A stretch of 61,353 nt of DNA. Origin: Deltaproteobacteria bacterium. Its GTDB lineage: Bacteria > Desulfobacterota > Binatia > Binatales > Binataceae. Location: positions 1-61,353 of the forward strand of contig JAKAVC010000156.1 in NCBI GenBank assembly GCA_021817345.1. The letters run 5' to 3'. Positions within the stretch are counted from its first letter, which is position 1; every line of letters starts with the position of its first letter. This document shows positions 16,323-24,247 of this stretch, piece by piece. The notes under the pieces were generated by a model. The model was given only the letters and a program-made list of their open reading frames with translations, was not told the DNA's origin and ran no database searches. The position numbers were made by a program, and so were the translations under genes.

Positions 16323-17102
16323 ATGAAATACGCAATTGTCAGCGGTGGAGCGCGAGGTCTCGGTCTCGGGATCGTCAACGCGCTCCTGGATGAAAACGTC
16401 GTCGAACGGATCGCGGTGATCGATTTGAAGCCGGCCCCGGCGCCCGATGCTATCGCCGCGAAGGTCGAGAGTTTCAAGGCCGACGTCACCGACGAGACGC
16501 AGGTTCACGAGACGATCGAGGCGATCACCAAAAAATTCGGCGCCCATCCCGACGTTCTCTGCAACAACGCCGGCGGCGGCGAAAAGATGTGGTTCGAGCA
16601 CGGCCGCGACGGCGAATGGGAAACCGTGGACATCTGGCGCCGCTATGTCGATCTGAACCTGAACTCCGTCCATATAATGACCCGCGAGGTCGCGCCCCGG
16701 ATGGTCAGCGGAGGCGTGATTTGCAACACCTCCTCGATCGCCGGGATGCTGCCCACGCCGTTTCTCGCGGCCTATGCCGCAGCCAAGGCGGGCGTTATCT
16801 CGTACACCCGCACCTGCGCGCTTCAACTCGGCCGCAAGGGAATCCGTGTCAACGCGGTCGCACCGGGGCTCATCTACACTCGCGTATGGGAGGATCTGGG
16901 CGCGGCGCTGGGCGGCGCGGAGGAACGCGCGCGAGCGACCTTCGAGGCCTCGGTGAAAAGCCTGGTTCCGCTCGGCCGCGAGCAGACGCCCGAGGATATC
17001 GGCCGCGCGGTCTCGTGGCTCTGCTCCGAGCGCGCCAAAAACGTAACCGGGCAGATAATCGCGGTTGACGGCGGGATCGTGCTCGGTCCCGGAGTCAGAT
17101 AG
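16323..17102 (+). CDS. SDR family oxidoreductase
   Basis: 259 aa NAD(P)-dependent short-chain dehydrogenase/reductase. N-terminal Rossmann glycine motif is VSGGARGLGLGI, with Asp at the end of strand 2 (AVIDLKP), which favours NAD over NADP. NNAG is present, the catalytic Ser lies in NTSSIAG and the Tyr-Lys pair is YAAAKAG. The C-terminus has TGQIIAVDGG. GGGAG lies upstream of the ATG at 16323; a 15-codon longer start at 16278 is possible. The substrate is unknown. It stands alone between the small membrane protein and the CCA-adding enzyme. Confidence 0.92.
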   Translation: MKYAIVSGGARGLGLGIVNALLDENVVERIAVIDLKPAPAPDAIAAKVESFKADVTDETQVHETIEAITKKFGAHPDVLCNNAGGGEKMWFEHGRDGEWETVDIWRRYVDLNLNSVHIMTREVAPRMVSGGVICNTSSIAGMLPTPFLAAYAAAKAGVISYTRTCALQLGRKGIRVNAVAPGLIYTRVWEDLGAALGGAEERARATFEASVKSLVPLGREQTPEDIGRAVSWLCSERAKNVTGQIIAVDGGIVLGPGVR

Positions 17103-17177
17103 CCGCGCATCGGCGCCCGTCCCGGCGCATTTTCCGCTCTGGCGAAGGGCTGTAAACTTGAGCCTCCGGAGAGCGCG

Positions 17178-18512
17178 ATGACGGCCAGGGAGGACAAGGC
17201 GCTTTTCATTTTACGCCGCCTTCGCGAGCAGGGATTTATCGCCCTGTTCGCCGGCGGATGCGTGCGCGACCGGATCCTCGGTGTCGAAGCGAAGGATTAC
17301 GACATCGCAACCGACGCGCGGCCCGAGGTCGTCCAGCGCATCTTCGACCATACTGTTGCGGTCGGCGCGAAATTCGGCGTTATCGTCGTCGTGCTCGACG
17401 GCGAACCGTTCGAGGTCACCACGTTTCGCGCCGACGCTCCTTACGTCGACGGGCGCCGGCCGTCGTCGGTGCGCTTCGGCACGATCGAGGAAGACGCCAT
17501 CCGGCGCGACTTCACGATCGGCGGCATGTACTACGACCCGCTCGAGGATCGGGTTATCGATCTGGTCGGCGGCGTCCGCGACTTGCGCGCCGGCGTGATC
17601 CGCGCGATCGGCAATCCCTACGACCGGTTCGACGAGGACCGATTGCGCATCCTGCGCGCCGCGCGTTTCGCCGCGCGCTTCAACTTCTCGATCGATCCCG
17701 CAACCTGGACCGCGATGAAGCGCGCCGCGCCAACCATCGTGAGCATCTCGGCCGAACGGATCGGCGAGGAACTGGCCAGGATCATGACCGAGGGCGGCGC
17801 CGCGCGCGGGATGGATATCCTGCTCGAAAGCGGGCTGATGAACGTGCTGATGCCGGAGGTCCAGGCGATGATCGGATGCGCGCAGCCCGAGAATTATCAT
17901 CCCGAGGGCGACGTTTACGTCCACACCCGGCTGGCGGTCTCGATGCTCGATCCGGGATGCGCGGAGACTCTCGCCTTCGGCATCCTGTTTCACGACATCG
18001 CCAAGCCCAGGTGCCGAGCCGAGCAGAACGGCAAGGTGACCTTTTATGGCCATACCGAGCAGGGCGCCGAGATGGCCGCGGAAATCCTGGCGCGGCTTCG
18101 CCGTTCCCGCTTCGTGCAGGAGCGCGTCGCCTACCTCGTGAAGAACCATCTGAGGCTCACGATGGCGCCGCGGATGCGCGCCGCGACGCTCAAGCGGATG
18201 CTTGCCGAGGACGGCTTCGACGAACTGCTGGAGGTGGCGCGGCTCGACGCGCTCGCGTCCAGTTCGTACCTCGGCTACTACCATTTCTGCCGCCAGGCGC
18301 GCGCGCGGATGGCACCCGCGGAAATCCGTCCGCCCCGGCTTATCGGCGGCAACGATCTGATTCGGATGGGATTCGCCCCCGGGCCCGCCTTCAAGACGAT
18401 CCTGCGCGAGGTCGAGGATCTGCAGCTCGATGGCACGCTCACCAGCCGTGAACAGGCGCTCGAATACGTGCGCTCCCATTACCCGCCGCCGCATCCCGAG
18501 AGCGTCGCCTGA
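17178..18512 (+). CDS. CCA tRNA nucleotidyltransferase / poly(A) polymerase family protein with HD domain
   Basis: 444 aa. The class II nucleotidyltransferase head shows FAGGCVRDRILG and the catalytic DYDIAT, then RRDFTIGGMYYDP and the neck motif RFDEDRLRILRAARFAARF. The C-terminal half holds an HD-type phosphohydrolase (FGILFHDIAKP, YGHTEQGAEMA). The protein would build or repair the tRNA 3' CCA or polyadenylate RNA. Both encoded tRNAs here already carry CCA, so a repair role is plausible. Its TGA (18510-18512) directly abuts the TTG start of the next gene. Confidence 0.93.
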   Translation: MTAREDKALFILRRLREQGFIALFAGGCVRDRILGVEAKDYDIATDARPEVVQRIFDHTVAVGAKFGVIVVVLDGEPFEVTTFRADAPYVDGRRPSSVRFGTIEEDAIRRDFTIGGMYYDPLEDRVIDLVGGVRDLRAGVIRAIGNPYDRFDEDRLRILRAARFAARFNFSIDPATWTAMKRAAPTIVSISAERIGEELARIMTEGGAARGMDILLESGLMNVLMPEVQAMIGCAQPENYHPEGDVYVHTRLAVSMLDPGCAETLAFGILFHDIAKPRCRAEQNGKVTFYGHTEQGAEMAAEILARLRRSRFVQERVAYLVKNHLRLTMAPRMRAATLKRMLAEDGFDELLEVARLDALASSSYLGYYHFCRQARARMAPAEIRPPRLIGGNDLIRMGFAPGPAFKTILREVEDLQLDGTLTSREQALEYVRSHYPPPHPESVA

Positions 18513-19997
18513 TTGCTTAGGGCCACGGGAATCACCAAGCGTTTCTCGCGCGTCGTTGCCCTTGACGGCGTGGATTTCGCCGCCGCCCCGGGCGAAATTC
18601 ATGCGCTCCTCGGCGAGAACGGCGCGGGCAAGACCACGCTGATGAACGTGCTTGCGGGACGGCTTCGTCCCGACGCGGGTGCGGCCACGCTCGACGGCTT
18701 GGAACTTCGCGCCGGTTCGCCCGCCGCGGCGCTTGCGGCGGGAATCGCCGCGGTGCATCAGAGCCCGATGCTGTTCGAGCGCATGACGTGGGAGGAAAAC
18801 CTCGCGCTCGGCGCGATGGGCGCCGGTTCGGGCGTGCGGCTCGCTCTCGACCGCGTCGCAAACGACGCACGGCGGCTCGCTGAGCGGCTCGGCTTCGAGC
18901 TTCCCGCGCCGCGCGCCACCGTCGATGAGCGCTCGATGGGCGAGCGCGTAAGGCTGGAAATCCTGCACGCGCTCAGCCTCGACCCGCGCGTTCTTATCCT
19001 CGACGAACCGACCGCGGTGCTCGCCCCGGGCGAGCTTTCCGCCTTCCTCGACCTTCTGCGCAGGCTTCGCTCCGAGGGCCGAATCGTAATCCTCGTCACC
19101 CACAAGCTCGCCGAGGCGCTTGCCGTCGCCGACCGCATAACCGTGCTGAGGCACGGTCGTGTCGTTGCGACGACCGCTCCGGCCTCGACCAGCGAATCGG
19201 CGCTCGCGCGCCTGATGATCGGCGAGCTCCCCGAAGCCGCGCCCGAAAAGCCCGCGCCGGTCGAAGCGGCACGGCGGGTTCTGCTCGAAATCTCGGCGCT
19301 TACGGTCGAATATCGCGGAAATCGCGCGCTCGACGCTGTCACGCTTGGCGTCGGCGCGGGCGAGATCGTCGGGATCGCGGGAGTCGAAGGCAACGGGCAG
19401 GCGGAACTTGTCGAAGTGCTCGCGGGCGCAAGGCGTCCGAGCGCGGGGCGTATCGCGCTTTGCGGCGCGGAGCGCGTCTGGACGGACGAAATCGCGGTGA
19501 TTCCGCAAAATCGCGATATCGACGGACTGGTTCTCGACATGCCGCTGTGGGAAAACCTGCTGCTCGCGCGTCCGATACGGAAACGGATGTCGCGGCACGG
19601 ATGGCTCGACCGGGCGCGCGCCCTGGAGCTTTGCCGCGAGCTTATCCGCGCGTTCCGTATCCGAGCCGAAGGACCCGGCGCAAGCGCCGCGTCGCTTTCG
19701 GGCGGAAACCGCCAGCGTCTTTCAGTTGCGCGCGCACTGGCGCAGAATCCGCGCGTGCTCGTCGCGCACAACGCAACGCGCGGGCTTGATCTTGCCGCGA
19801 CCGCCGAGGTCCATCGCACGCTCCGCGCCTTTGCCGCCGACGGCGGCGCGGTGCTGCTCATCTCCAACGACCTTGACGAACTGCTCGGGGTTTGCGGCCG
19901 GCTTTTCGTGATGAGCCGCGGCCGGATACGCGAGACGCGGCCCGACGAGCGCACGCCCGAAGCGCTGGGCCTCCTGATGGCGGGGCGTTGGCATTGA
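18513..19997 (+). CDS. Nucleoside/sugar-type ABC importer, fused double ATPase subunit
   Basis: 494 aa from a TTG start that follows the upstream stop codon without a gap. There are two ABC domains, as in the RbsA and NupA/YufO type. The first has Walker A LLGENGAGKTTL, signature RSMGERVRLEI and Walker B RVLILDEPTAVL. The second has the degenerate Walker A typical of the class (GVEGNGQAELVEVL) and signature SLSGGNRQRLSVARAL. Its last bases overlap the permease TTG start (TTGA). The Walker B region of the second domain reads RVLVAHNATRGLD, where the usual acidic Asp-Glu is changed, as in many second domains of this family. Confidence 0.93.
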   Translation: MLRATGITKRFSRVVALDGVDFAAAPGEIHALLGENGAGKTTLMNVLAGRLRPDAGAATLDGLELRAGSPAAALAAGIAAVHQSPMLFERMTWEENLALGAMGAGSGVRLALDRVANDARRLAERLGFELPAPRATVDERSMGERVRLEILHALSLDPRVLILDEPTAVLAPGELSAFLDLLRRLRSEGRIVILVTHKLAEALAVADRITVLRHGRVVATTAPASTSESALARLMIGELPEAAPEKPAPVEAARRVLLEISALTVEYRGNRALDAVTLGVGAGEIVGIAGVEGNGQAELVEVLAGARRPSAGRIALCGAERVWTDEIAVIPQNRDIDGLVLDMPLWENLLLARPIRKRMSRHGWLDRARALELCRELIRAFRIRAEGPGASAASLSGGNRQRLSVARALAQNPRVLVAHNATRGLDLAATAEVHRTLRAFAADGGAVLLISNDLDELLGVCGRLFVMSRGRIRETRPDERTPEALGLLMAGRWH

Positions 19998-21097
19998 ACG
20001 CGCGAACTGAATCGGCGCGCGACCCGTTCGCGCTCCTTAGGCCGCTTGCGGCGCTCGCCGCCGCCGTCGCGCTTATCGCGCTGGTCCTGCTTGCGCTGGG
20101 CGCTTCGCCCGCGCGGGTTTTCGCCGCGCTATGGGAGGGTGCGTTCGGCAACTGGTTCGCGCTCACCGACACGCTGGTCAAATCGACGCCGCTGGTCTTC
20201 ACCGGGCTTGCGATCGCGGTCGCATTTTCGGGCTCGCTGTGGAATATCGGCGCGGACGGCCAACTGATAATCGGCGCGCTCGCCGCGGGCGCGGTCGGCC
20301 CGATGCTCGGCGGATGGCCGCGTCCGCTCGGGATCGCGATAGTGCTGGTGTCGGGCGCAATCGGCGGCGCGCTGTGGGGCGGGGTGTGCGGATGGCTTCG
20401 GGCGCGGCGCGCGACCAGCGAAGTGATCAGCACGATCATGATGAATTTCGTCGCGATGCAGCTCTTGAGTTGGGCGGTTCACGGCCCGCTGATGGAGCCG
20501 TCGGGCGCGTATCCGAAGAGCGTTGCGATTGCGCCAGCCGCGCGGATGTACATGTTCGCGCCGCCCTCGCAGTTGAATCCCGCGATGCTGCTCGCGCTCG
20601 GCCTTGCGCTCGGATGCTATTTCTTCCTGTTCCGCAGCACGGCCGGATTCGAGCTTCGCGCGCTCGGAAGGAATCGCCGCGCCGCGACCTTCTTCGGGGT
20701 CCCGGCGGGCGCGGTCGCAATCTGGGCGATGGCGCTGAGCGGGGCGCTCGCGGGACTTGGCGGCGCGGTGCAGGTCTGCGCGATAACCCATCGACTGTAC
20801 GAAAAAATGTCACCCGGATGGGGCTACGAGGCGATCGCGGTCGCGCTGGTCGCGCGGCTCGACCCGCGATGGATTGTCGCGAGCGCGATTTTCTTCGGCG
20901 CGCTCGACTCGGGCTCGCAGGCGATGCAACGCACCGAGGGAGTTTCGCCCGTGCTCGTCCAGGTGATCCAAGGGCTGGTGATCCTGATCCTGCTCGCGCT
21001 CGACACGCCCGCCTTCTCACGGCTTCGGGAGTCGTTCGGGCGCGCCGCCGAAGCCAGCGCGTCCGGGGAATCGGCAGCGGAGGGCGGCGATGCTTGA
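19994..21097 (+). CDS. Nucleoside-type ABC importer permease 1
   Basis: 367 aa from a TTG start (MNARTESARDPFALLRPLAAL) that overlaps the ATPase stop by 4 bases. Multiple membrane helices of the BPD_transp_2 family include the hallmark SGSLWNIGADGQLIIGALAA, EVISTIMMNFVA and the Gly-rich GALAGLGGAVQV. It pairs with the next gene and the double ATPase to form a YufO-YufP-YufQ-like transporter. Its last codons overlap the second permease start by 8 bases, so the three genes form one operon. Confidence 0.92.
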   Translation: MNARTESARDPFALLRPLAALAAAVALIALVLLALGASPARVFAALWEGAFGNWFALTDTLVKSTPLVFTGLAIAVAFSGSLWNIGADGQLIIGALAAGAVGPMLGGWPRPLGIAIVLVSGAIGGALWGGVCGWLRARRATSEVISTIMMNFVAMQLLSWAVHGPLMEPSGAYPKSVAIAPAARMYMFAPPSQLNPAMLLALGLALGCYFFLFRSTAGFELRALGRNRRAATFFGVPAGAVAIWAMALSGALAGLGGAVQVCAITHRLYEKMSPGWGYEAIAVALVARLDPRWIVASAIFFGALDSGSQAMQRTEGVSPVLVQVIQGLVILILLALDTPAFSRLRESFGRAAEASASGESAAEGGDA

Positions 21098-22004
21098 CGC
21101 ATTCCTCAATTCGACCGTCAGCATGGCGACGCCGATCCTGCTCGCCGCGCTCGGCGAACTGCTGGTCGAACGCGCGGGCATAATCAATATCGGGATCGAG
21201 GGCGCGATGCTCGCGGGCGCCTTTTTCGGCCTTGCCGCCGCGTATTTCATGGGAAGCCTCGCGCTCGGGATTCTCGCCGCGATGGGCGCGGCGGTCGCGA
21301 TGAACGCGATACTGGCGGTGCTGGTCGTGAACCTCGCGGTGAACCAGGTGGTCGCCGGGACCGCGCTCGATATCCTTGCGGTCGGGCTGACTGGCGTCTT
21401 TTACCGGCAGATGTTCGGAATCACGGGCAAGGCTTTCATGGTGCGTTCGATGCCGCGGCTTGCGCTCGGGCCGCTCGCCCGTCTTCCGATCGTTGGCAAG
21501 CCGCTCTTCGAGCAGAGCGCGCTCGTCTATCTCGCCTTTGCGATAGTGCCTGTCGTTGCGTGGGTCGTCGGGCGCACGCGCTACGGGCTTCGGTTGCGCG
21601 CGGCGGGCGAGAATCCCGCTGCGGCAGACGCGCTTGGGCTTGGCGTGTACGCGCTTAGATGGCAGGCGCTTCTGGCCTCGGGCGTTCTGAGCGGTCTTGC
21701 GGGAGCGTTTCTCACGCTCGCCTACGCCAACACCTTCGTCGAGAATATCACGGCCGGACGCGGCTTTGTCGCGCTCGCGGTGGTGATCGTCGGGCGATGG
21801 AATCCGTGGGGATTGGCGCTGGCCTCGCTTCTGTTCGGGGCCGCTATGGCGCTTCAGTTCGGATTGCAGGCTCTCGGTACCGCGCTTCCGTACCAGCTCT
21901 TCCTTGCGCTTCCCTATGCGCTCACGCTCGTCGTGCTGGCGGGATTCGGCGGCGGTGTCGACGCGCCGAGCGCGCTCGGCGAGCCCTACAGCCGGTCTTC
22001 ATGA
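21090..22004 (+). CDS. Nucleoside-type ABC importer permease 2
   Basis: 304 aa, BPD_transp_2 family. The N-terminus MLDAFLNSTVSMATPILLAALGELLVERAG is followed by the diagnostic INIGIEGAMLAGAF, the AVNQVVAGTALDILAVGLT helix and RAAGENPAAADALGL, all as in purine-nucleoside permeases of the NupQ/YufQ type. No substrate-binding lipoprotein (BMP family) lies within the operon; the next sequence is a repeat element. Confidence 0.92.
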   Translation: MLDAFLNSTVSMATPILLAALGELLVERAGIINIGIEGAMLAGAFFGLAAAYFMGSLALGILAAMGAAVAMNAILAVLVVNLAVNQVVAGTALDILAVGLTGVFYRQMFGITGKAFMVRSMPRLALGPLARLPIVGKPLFEQSALVYLAFAIVPVVAWVVGRTRYGLRLRAAGENPAAADALGLGVYALRWQALLASGVLSGLAGAFLTLAYANTFVENITAGRGFVALAVVIVGRWNPWGLALASLLFGAAMALQFGLQALGTALPYQLFLALPYALTLVVLAGFGGGVDAPSALGEPYSRSS

Positions 22005-22013
22005 ACAGGCACT

Positions 22014-22183
22014 GCTAGTGTGATGCTCCGCAGATAAGTTGATGTCGCCCGGTGGAATGAGATTCTTCGCTTCGCTCAGAGTGACAGGCACGCGCACGGT
22101 TGTTGGTCATTCTGAGCGAAGGCTGCCGAAGCGAAGAATCTCATGCGTCCGCTGTAAAATTATCAATGGGACGCCACACCAGG
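22014..22183. repeat. MITE-like repeat, copy A
   Basis: About 170 bp, in the same orientation as copy B (22564-22745) and about 85-90% alike by eye. Inside is a long imperfect stem: ATGAGATTCTTCGCTTCG on the left and CGAAGCGAAGAATCTCATG on the right. It begins GCTAGTGTGATGCTCC and ends GGGACGCCACACC, short imperfect inverted termini. No open reading frame of note. It follows the permease 2 stop by 10 bp. Confidence 0.85.
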
Positions 22184-22272
22184 TTAGCCGACAGACGGCC
22201 GCCCGGTGCGTCCGGGATTCGCTTGCGCGGCGTTCGGAGGCACATTTTCGCACTCGGTGCGTAATGATATAG

Positions 22273-22557
22273 ATGATTGGCGTAACCGCGATGCGCGATG
22301 ACCTGACAGACTCGACTTCGTTTCCCGTCGCCCGATGCGAGCGGTGCGGCAAGTCGGTGCTGGCCTACGTGGCGCTTGCCCCGGACGGTGCCGAGCGCCG
22401 CTTCTGCACGCATTGCGACACGCTTCTCGACGGTGAGCCCGAATGGGTTTCGGCCGAGGAGCTGGAATCGATTGGTTACTACTTTGGCTCGCGTCCGCCG
22501 GGGGGTGGCGGATGCGGCTGTGGCGCGAATGGCGGCGGATGCTCCCGAAAAAACTGA
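22273..22557 (+). CDS. Small zinc-ribbon-like protein with Gly/Cys-rich tail
   Basis: 94 aa (alternative ATG at 22291). Two CxxC pairs, CERCGK and CTHCDT, about 25 residues apart form a likely zinc ribbon. After an acidic linker the protein ends with GGGGCGCGANGGGCS, four more Cys in a Gly-rich tail. The role is unknown; the tail could bind a metal. The gene sits between two copies of the same repeat, and its stop codon touches the start of copy B. The ribosome binding site is weak, so the exact start is uncertain. Confidence 0.7.
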   Translation: MIGVTAMRDDLTDSTSFPVARCERCGKSVLAYVALAPDGAERRFCTHCDTLLDGEPEWVSAEELESIGYYFGSRPPGGGGCGCGANGGGCSRKN

Positions 22558-22563
22558 CGCCGC

Positions 22564-22745
22564 GCTAGTGTGGTGTCCCGCAGATAGGTTGATGAGATGT
22601 CGTTCGGTGGAATGAGATTCTTCGCTTCGCTCAGAATGACAGGCGCGCGCACGGTTGTTGGTCATTCTGAGCGAAGGCTGCCGAAGCGAAGAATCTCATG
22701 CCACTGGCGCCCGCTGTAAAATTATTAATGGGACGCCGCGCTAAC
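22564..22745. repeat. MITE-like repeat, copy B
   Basis: About 180 bp, matching copy A. Ends GCTAGTGTGGTGTCCC and GGGACGCCGCGCTAAC pair as imperfect terminal inverted repeats (12 of 16). A perfect 12-nt direct repeat GACGCCGCGCTA borders it (22556-22567 and 22732-22743). The right end provides the last codons and TAG stop of trmL on the minus strand. Confidence 0.85.
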
Positions 22746-23220
22746 TCTCCGCCGTGATTGCGCCGGTCTGGCGCAGCGCCTCGTAAACCACGATTGAAAC
22801 CGCGTTGGAAAGATTGAGGCTCCTGACGCCCGGCTCGAAAATCGGAATCCGATAGGTCCTCTCAATCCGTTCGCGGATGAAATCCGCTCCAAGCCCCTTC
22901 GTCTCGCATCCGAAGACCAGAAAATCGTCGGGCGCATACTTTGCCGCGAGATATGAGCGGCCCGCGCGCGCCGAAAAAAACTTCATCGGCGCGCCGCCGT
23001 GCTCGCGCGCGAATTCGTCCCATCCCGCATAGGTCTTCAGATCGACCATCGGCCAGTAATCCAGTCCCGCGCGTTTCAGGTAGCGATCCTCGAGCGAGAA
23101 TCCGAGCGGCCCGACCAGATGAAGCCGAAGCTTCATGGCGGCCGTCAGCCTTGCGATGGAGCCCGTGTTCTGCGGAATTTCGGGCCGCACCAGGACGACA
23201 TGAAACAGTGGTTCGCTCAC
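22741..23220 (-). CDS. trmL: tRNA (cytidine(34)-2'-O)-methyltransferase
   Basis: 159 aa SPOUT-class methyltransferase, the size of single-domain TrmL. Motifs: LVRPEIPQNTGSIAR at the N-terminus, FGCETKGLG in the middle and the knot motif IPIFEPGVRSLNLSNAVSIVVYEALRQ near the C-terminus, which forms the SAM site. It would methylate the wobble base of tRNA-Leu isoacceptors; a tRNA-Leu(CAA) lies in this window at 60468. It is the last gene of a dtd-DUF1285-trmL operon, overlapping the DUF1285 stop by 4 bases. Its 3' end runs into repeat copy B, which supplies the stop codon. Confidence 0.95.
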   Translation of the reverse strand: MSEPLFHVVLVRPEIPQNTGSIARLTAAMKLRLHLVGPLGFSLEDRYLKRAGLDYWPMVDLKTYAGWDEFAREHGGAPMKFFSARAGRSYLAAKYAPDDFLVFGCETKGLGADFIRERIERTYRIPIFEPGVRSLNLSNAVSIVVYEALRQTGAITAES

Positions 23221-23705
23221 GATGCCTGCGAAGCGCCGGCGCCCGCGGCGAGCTTTATCCGATGGCGCTCGCCGCCAAGCCGCAGATAGAACGCGCCGTC
23301 GCCGTCGGTCTCGAAGTGCGGGCTCAGATGATAATAGGCGTGGCGCAGGAAGCGCGCGCGGAACTTGCCACCCTTGACGCGCGTATAGAGCACGTTTTGC
23401 TCGCCGACTTCGAGCGTCGAAGGGTCGAGCGGTTCGCGCTCCTCGTCGTTCAGTACCAGAATTAAACCGCCGTGGCCGTCGTCTTCGAGCGATTTGACGA
23501 CGTAAGGCGTATCCTCGACGGTAATCGACGCGCGCTCCTCGGCGACCTGCAGATAATAGGAGCCGTCGGGGTTGCGCTTGATGCTTCGCGAGAACAGAAG
23601 CGCGATGCGCGGATTGTCGATGCGCTCCTCGTCGCTGTACCAGTTGCCGTCTTTGCGAAATGAAATCCTGCCCGACTCGACGGCGTAAAATCCCGCGCGT
23701 GGCAT
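23217..23705 (-). CDS. DUF1285 family protein
   Basis: 162 aa. ISFRKDGNWYSDEERIDNPRIALLFSR followed by NPDGSYYLQVAEERASITVEDTPYVV is the typical DUF1285 pattern of a small beta-rich protein of unknown biochemical function. No signal peptide or membrane segment is seen. It lies six bases downstream of dtd and overlaps trmL by 4 bases, so it is cotranscribed with tRNA-quality-control genes; a related role would be inference. Confidence 0.85.
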   Translation of the reverse strand: MPRAGFYAVESGRISFRKDGNWYSDEERIDNPRIALLFSRSIKRNPDGSYYLQVAEERASITVEDTPYVVKSLEDDGHGGLILVLNDEEREPLDPSTLEVGEQNVLYTRVKGGKFRARFLRHAYYHLSPHFETDGDGAFYLRLGGERHRIKLAAGAGASQAS

Positions 23706-23711
23706 CCTAAA

Positions 23712-24158
23712 TCAACGCTCCCGGCTGTCGAGAATAATGGTAACCGGGCCGTCGTTCGTAAGCGTGACCTGCATCGTCGCTCCGAACCGGCCCGTTTCGA
23801 CCTTAACACCGCTTTTGCGCGCCAGCGAGACGAAATGCTCGTAGAGGCGGCGCGCCTCGTCGGGGGGTGCGGCCCTGGTAAAGGAGGGGCGGCGGCCGGC
23901 GCTGGTGTCGGCGAGCAGGGTGAACTGCGAGATTACCAGCAATTCGCCGCCCACCTTGTCGAGCGCGAGGTTCATCTTGCCCTGGGCGTCGGCGAACACG
24001 CGAAGCCCGAGCGTGCGATCGGCCAGAAACGCGGCGTCCTGGTCCGTGTCGCCCGCCGCGACACCGAGCAGAACCACGAAACCGCGCGAGATTCGGCCGA
24101 CGACGAGACCGTCGATTTCGACCTCGGCCTTTGAGACCCGTTGAAGAACCGCACGCAC
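23712..24158 (-). CDS. dtd: D-aminoacyl-tRNA deacylase
   Basis: 148 aa, GTG start (MRAVLQRVSKAEVEIDG). It removes D-amino acids and glycine wrongly attached to tRNA. The cross-dimer active-site motifs are both present: SQFTLLADTSAGRRPSF and the Gly-cisPro motif near the C-terminus (NDGPVTIIL). Length matches the family. First gene of the leftward dtd-DUF1285-trmL operon, divergent from lgt across an 89-bp promoter region. Confidence 0.96.
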   Translation of the reverse strand: MRAVLQRVSKAEVEIDGLVVGRISRGFVVLLGVAAGDTDQDAAFLADRTLGLRVFADAQGKMNLALDKVGGELLVISQFTLLADTSAGRRPSFTRAAPPDEARRLYEHFVSLARKSGVKVETGRFGATMQVTLTNDGPVTIILDSRER

Positions 24159-24232
24159 GTAAGCGTCCTATATGCGTATAGCGCGGCGGGCAAGTGAAAG
24201 AAGCCGTCTGGTTTCCCAAGCCCACGGACGAC

Positions 24233-24238
24233 TATACT
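24233..24238 (+). promoter_or_regulatory. Candidate -10 element for lgt
   Basis: TATACT lies 9 bases before the lgt ATG at 24248, which would give a very short or absent leader. No good -35 was seen at 17 bp; TGGTTT lies at 18 bp. A minus-strand TATAGG/TATACG pair around 24170-24182 could serve dtd. Confidence 0.35.
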
Positions 24239-24247
24239 GTATCTTAA

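Noticed and set aside
17211-19598. 795-codon minus-strand open frame
   Set aside because: It overlaps two unmistakable genes on the other strand (CCA-adding enzyme and ABC ATPase) and has no recognisable domain; typical high-GC antisense opening.
22014-22745. CRISPR-like array from repeated motifs
   Set aside because: Only two long copies about 550 bp apart with a gene between them; no short regular repeat-spacer pattern.
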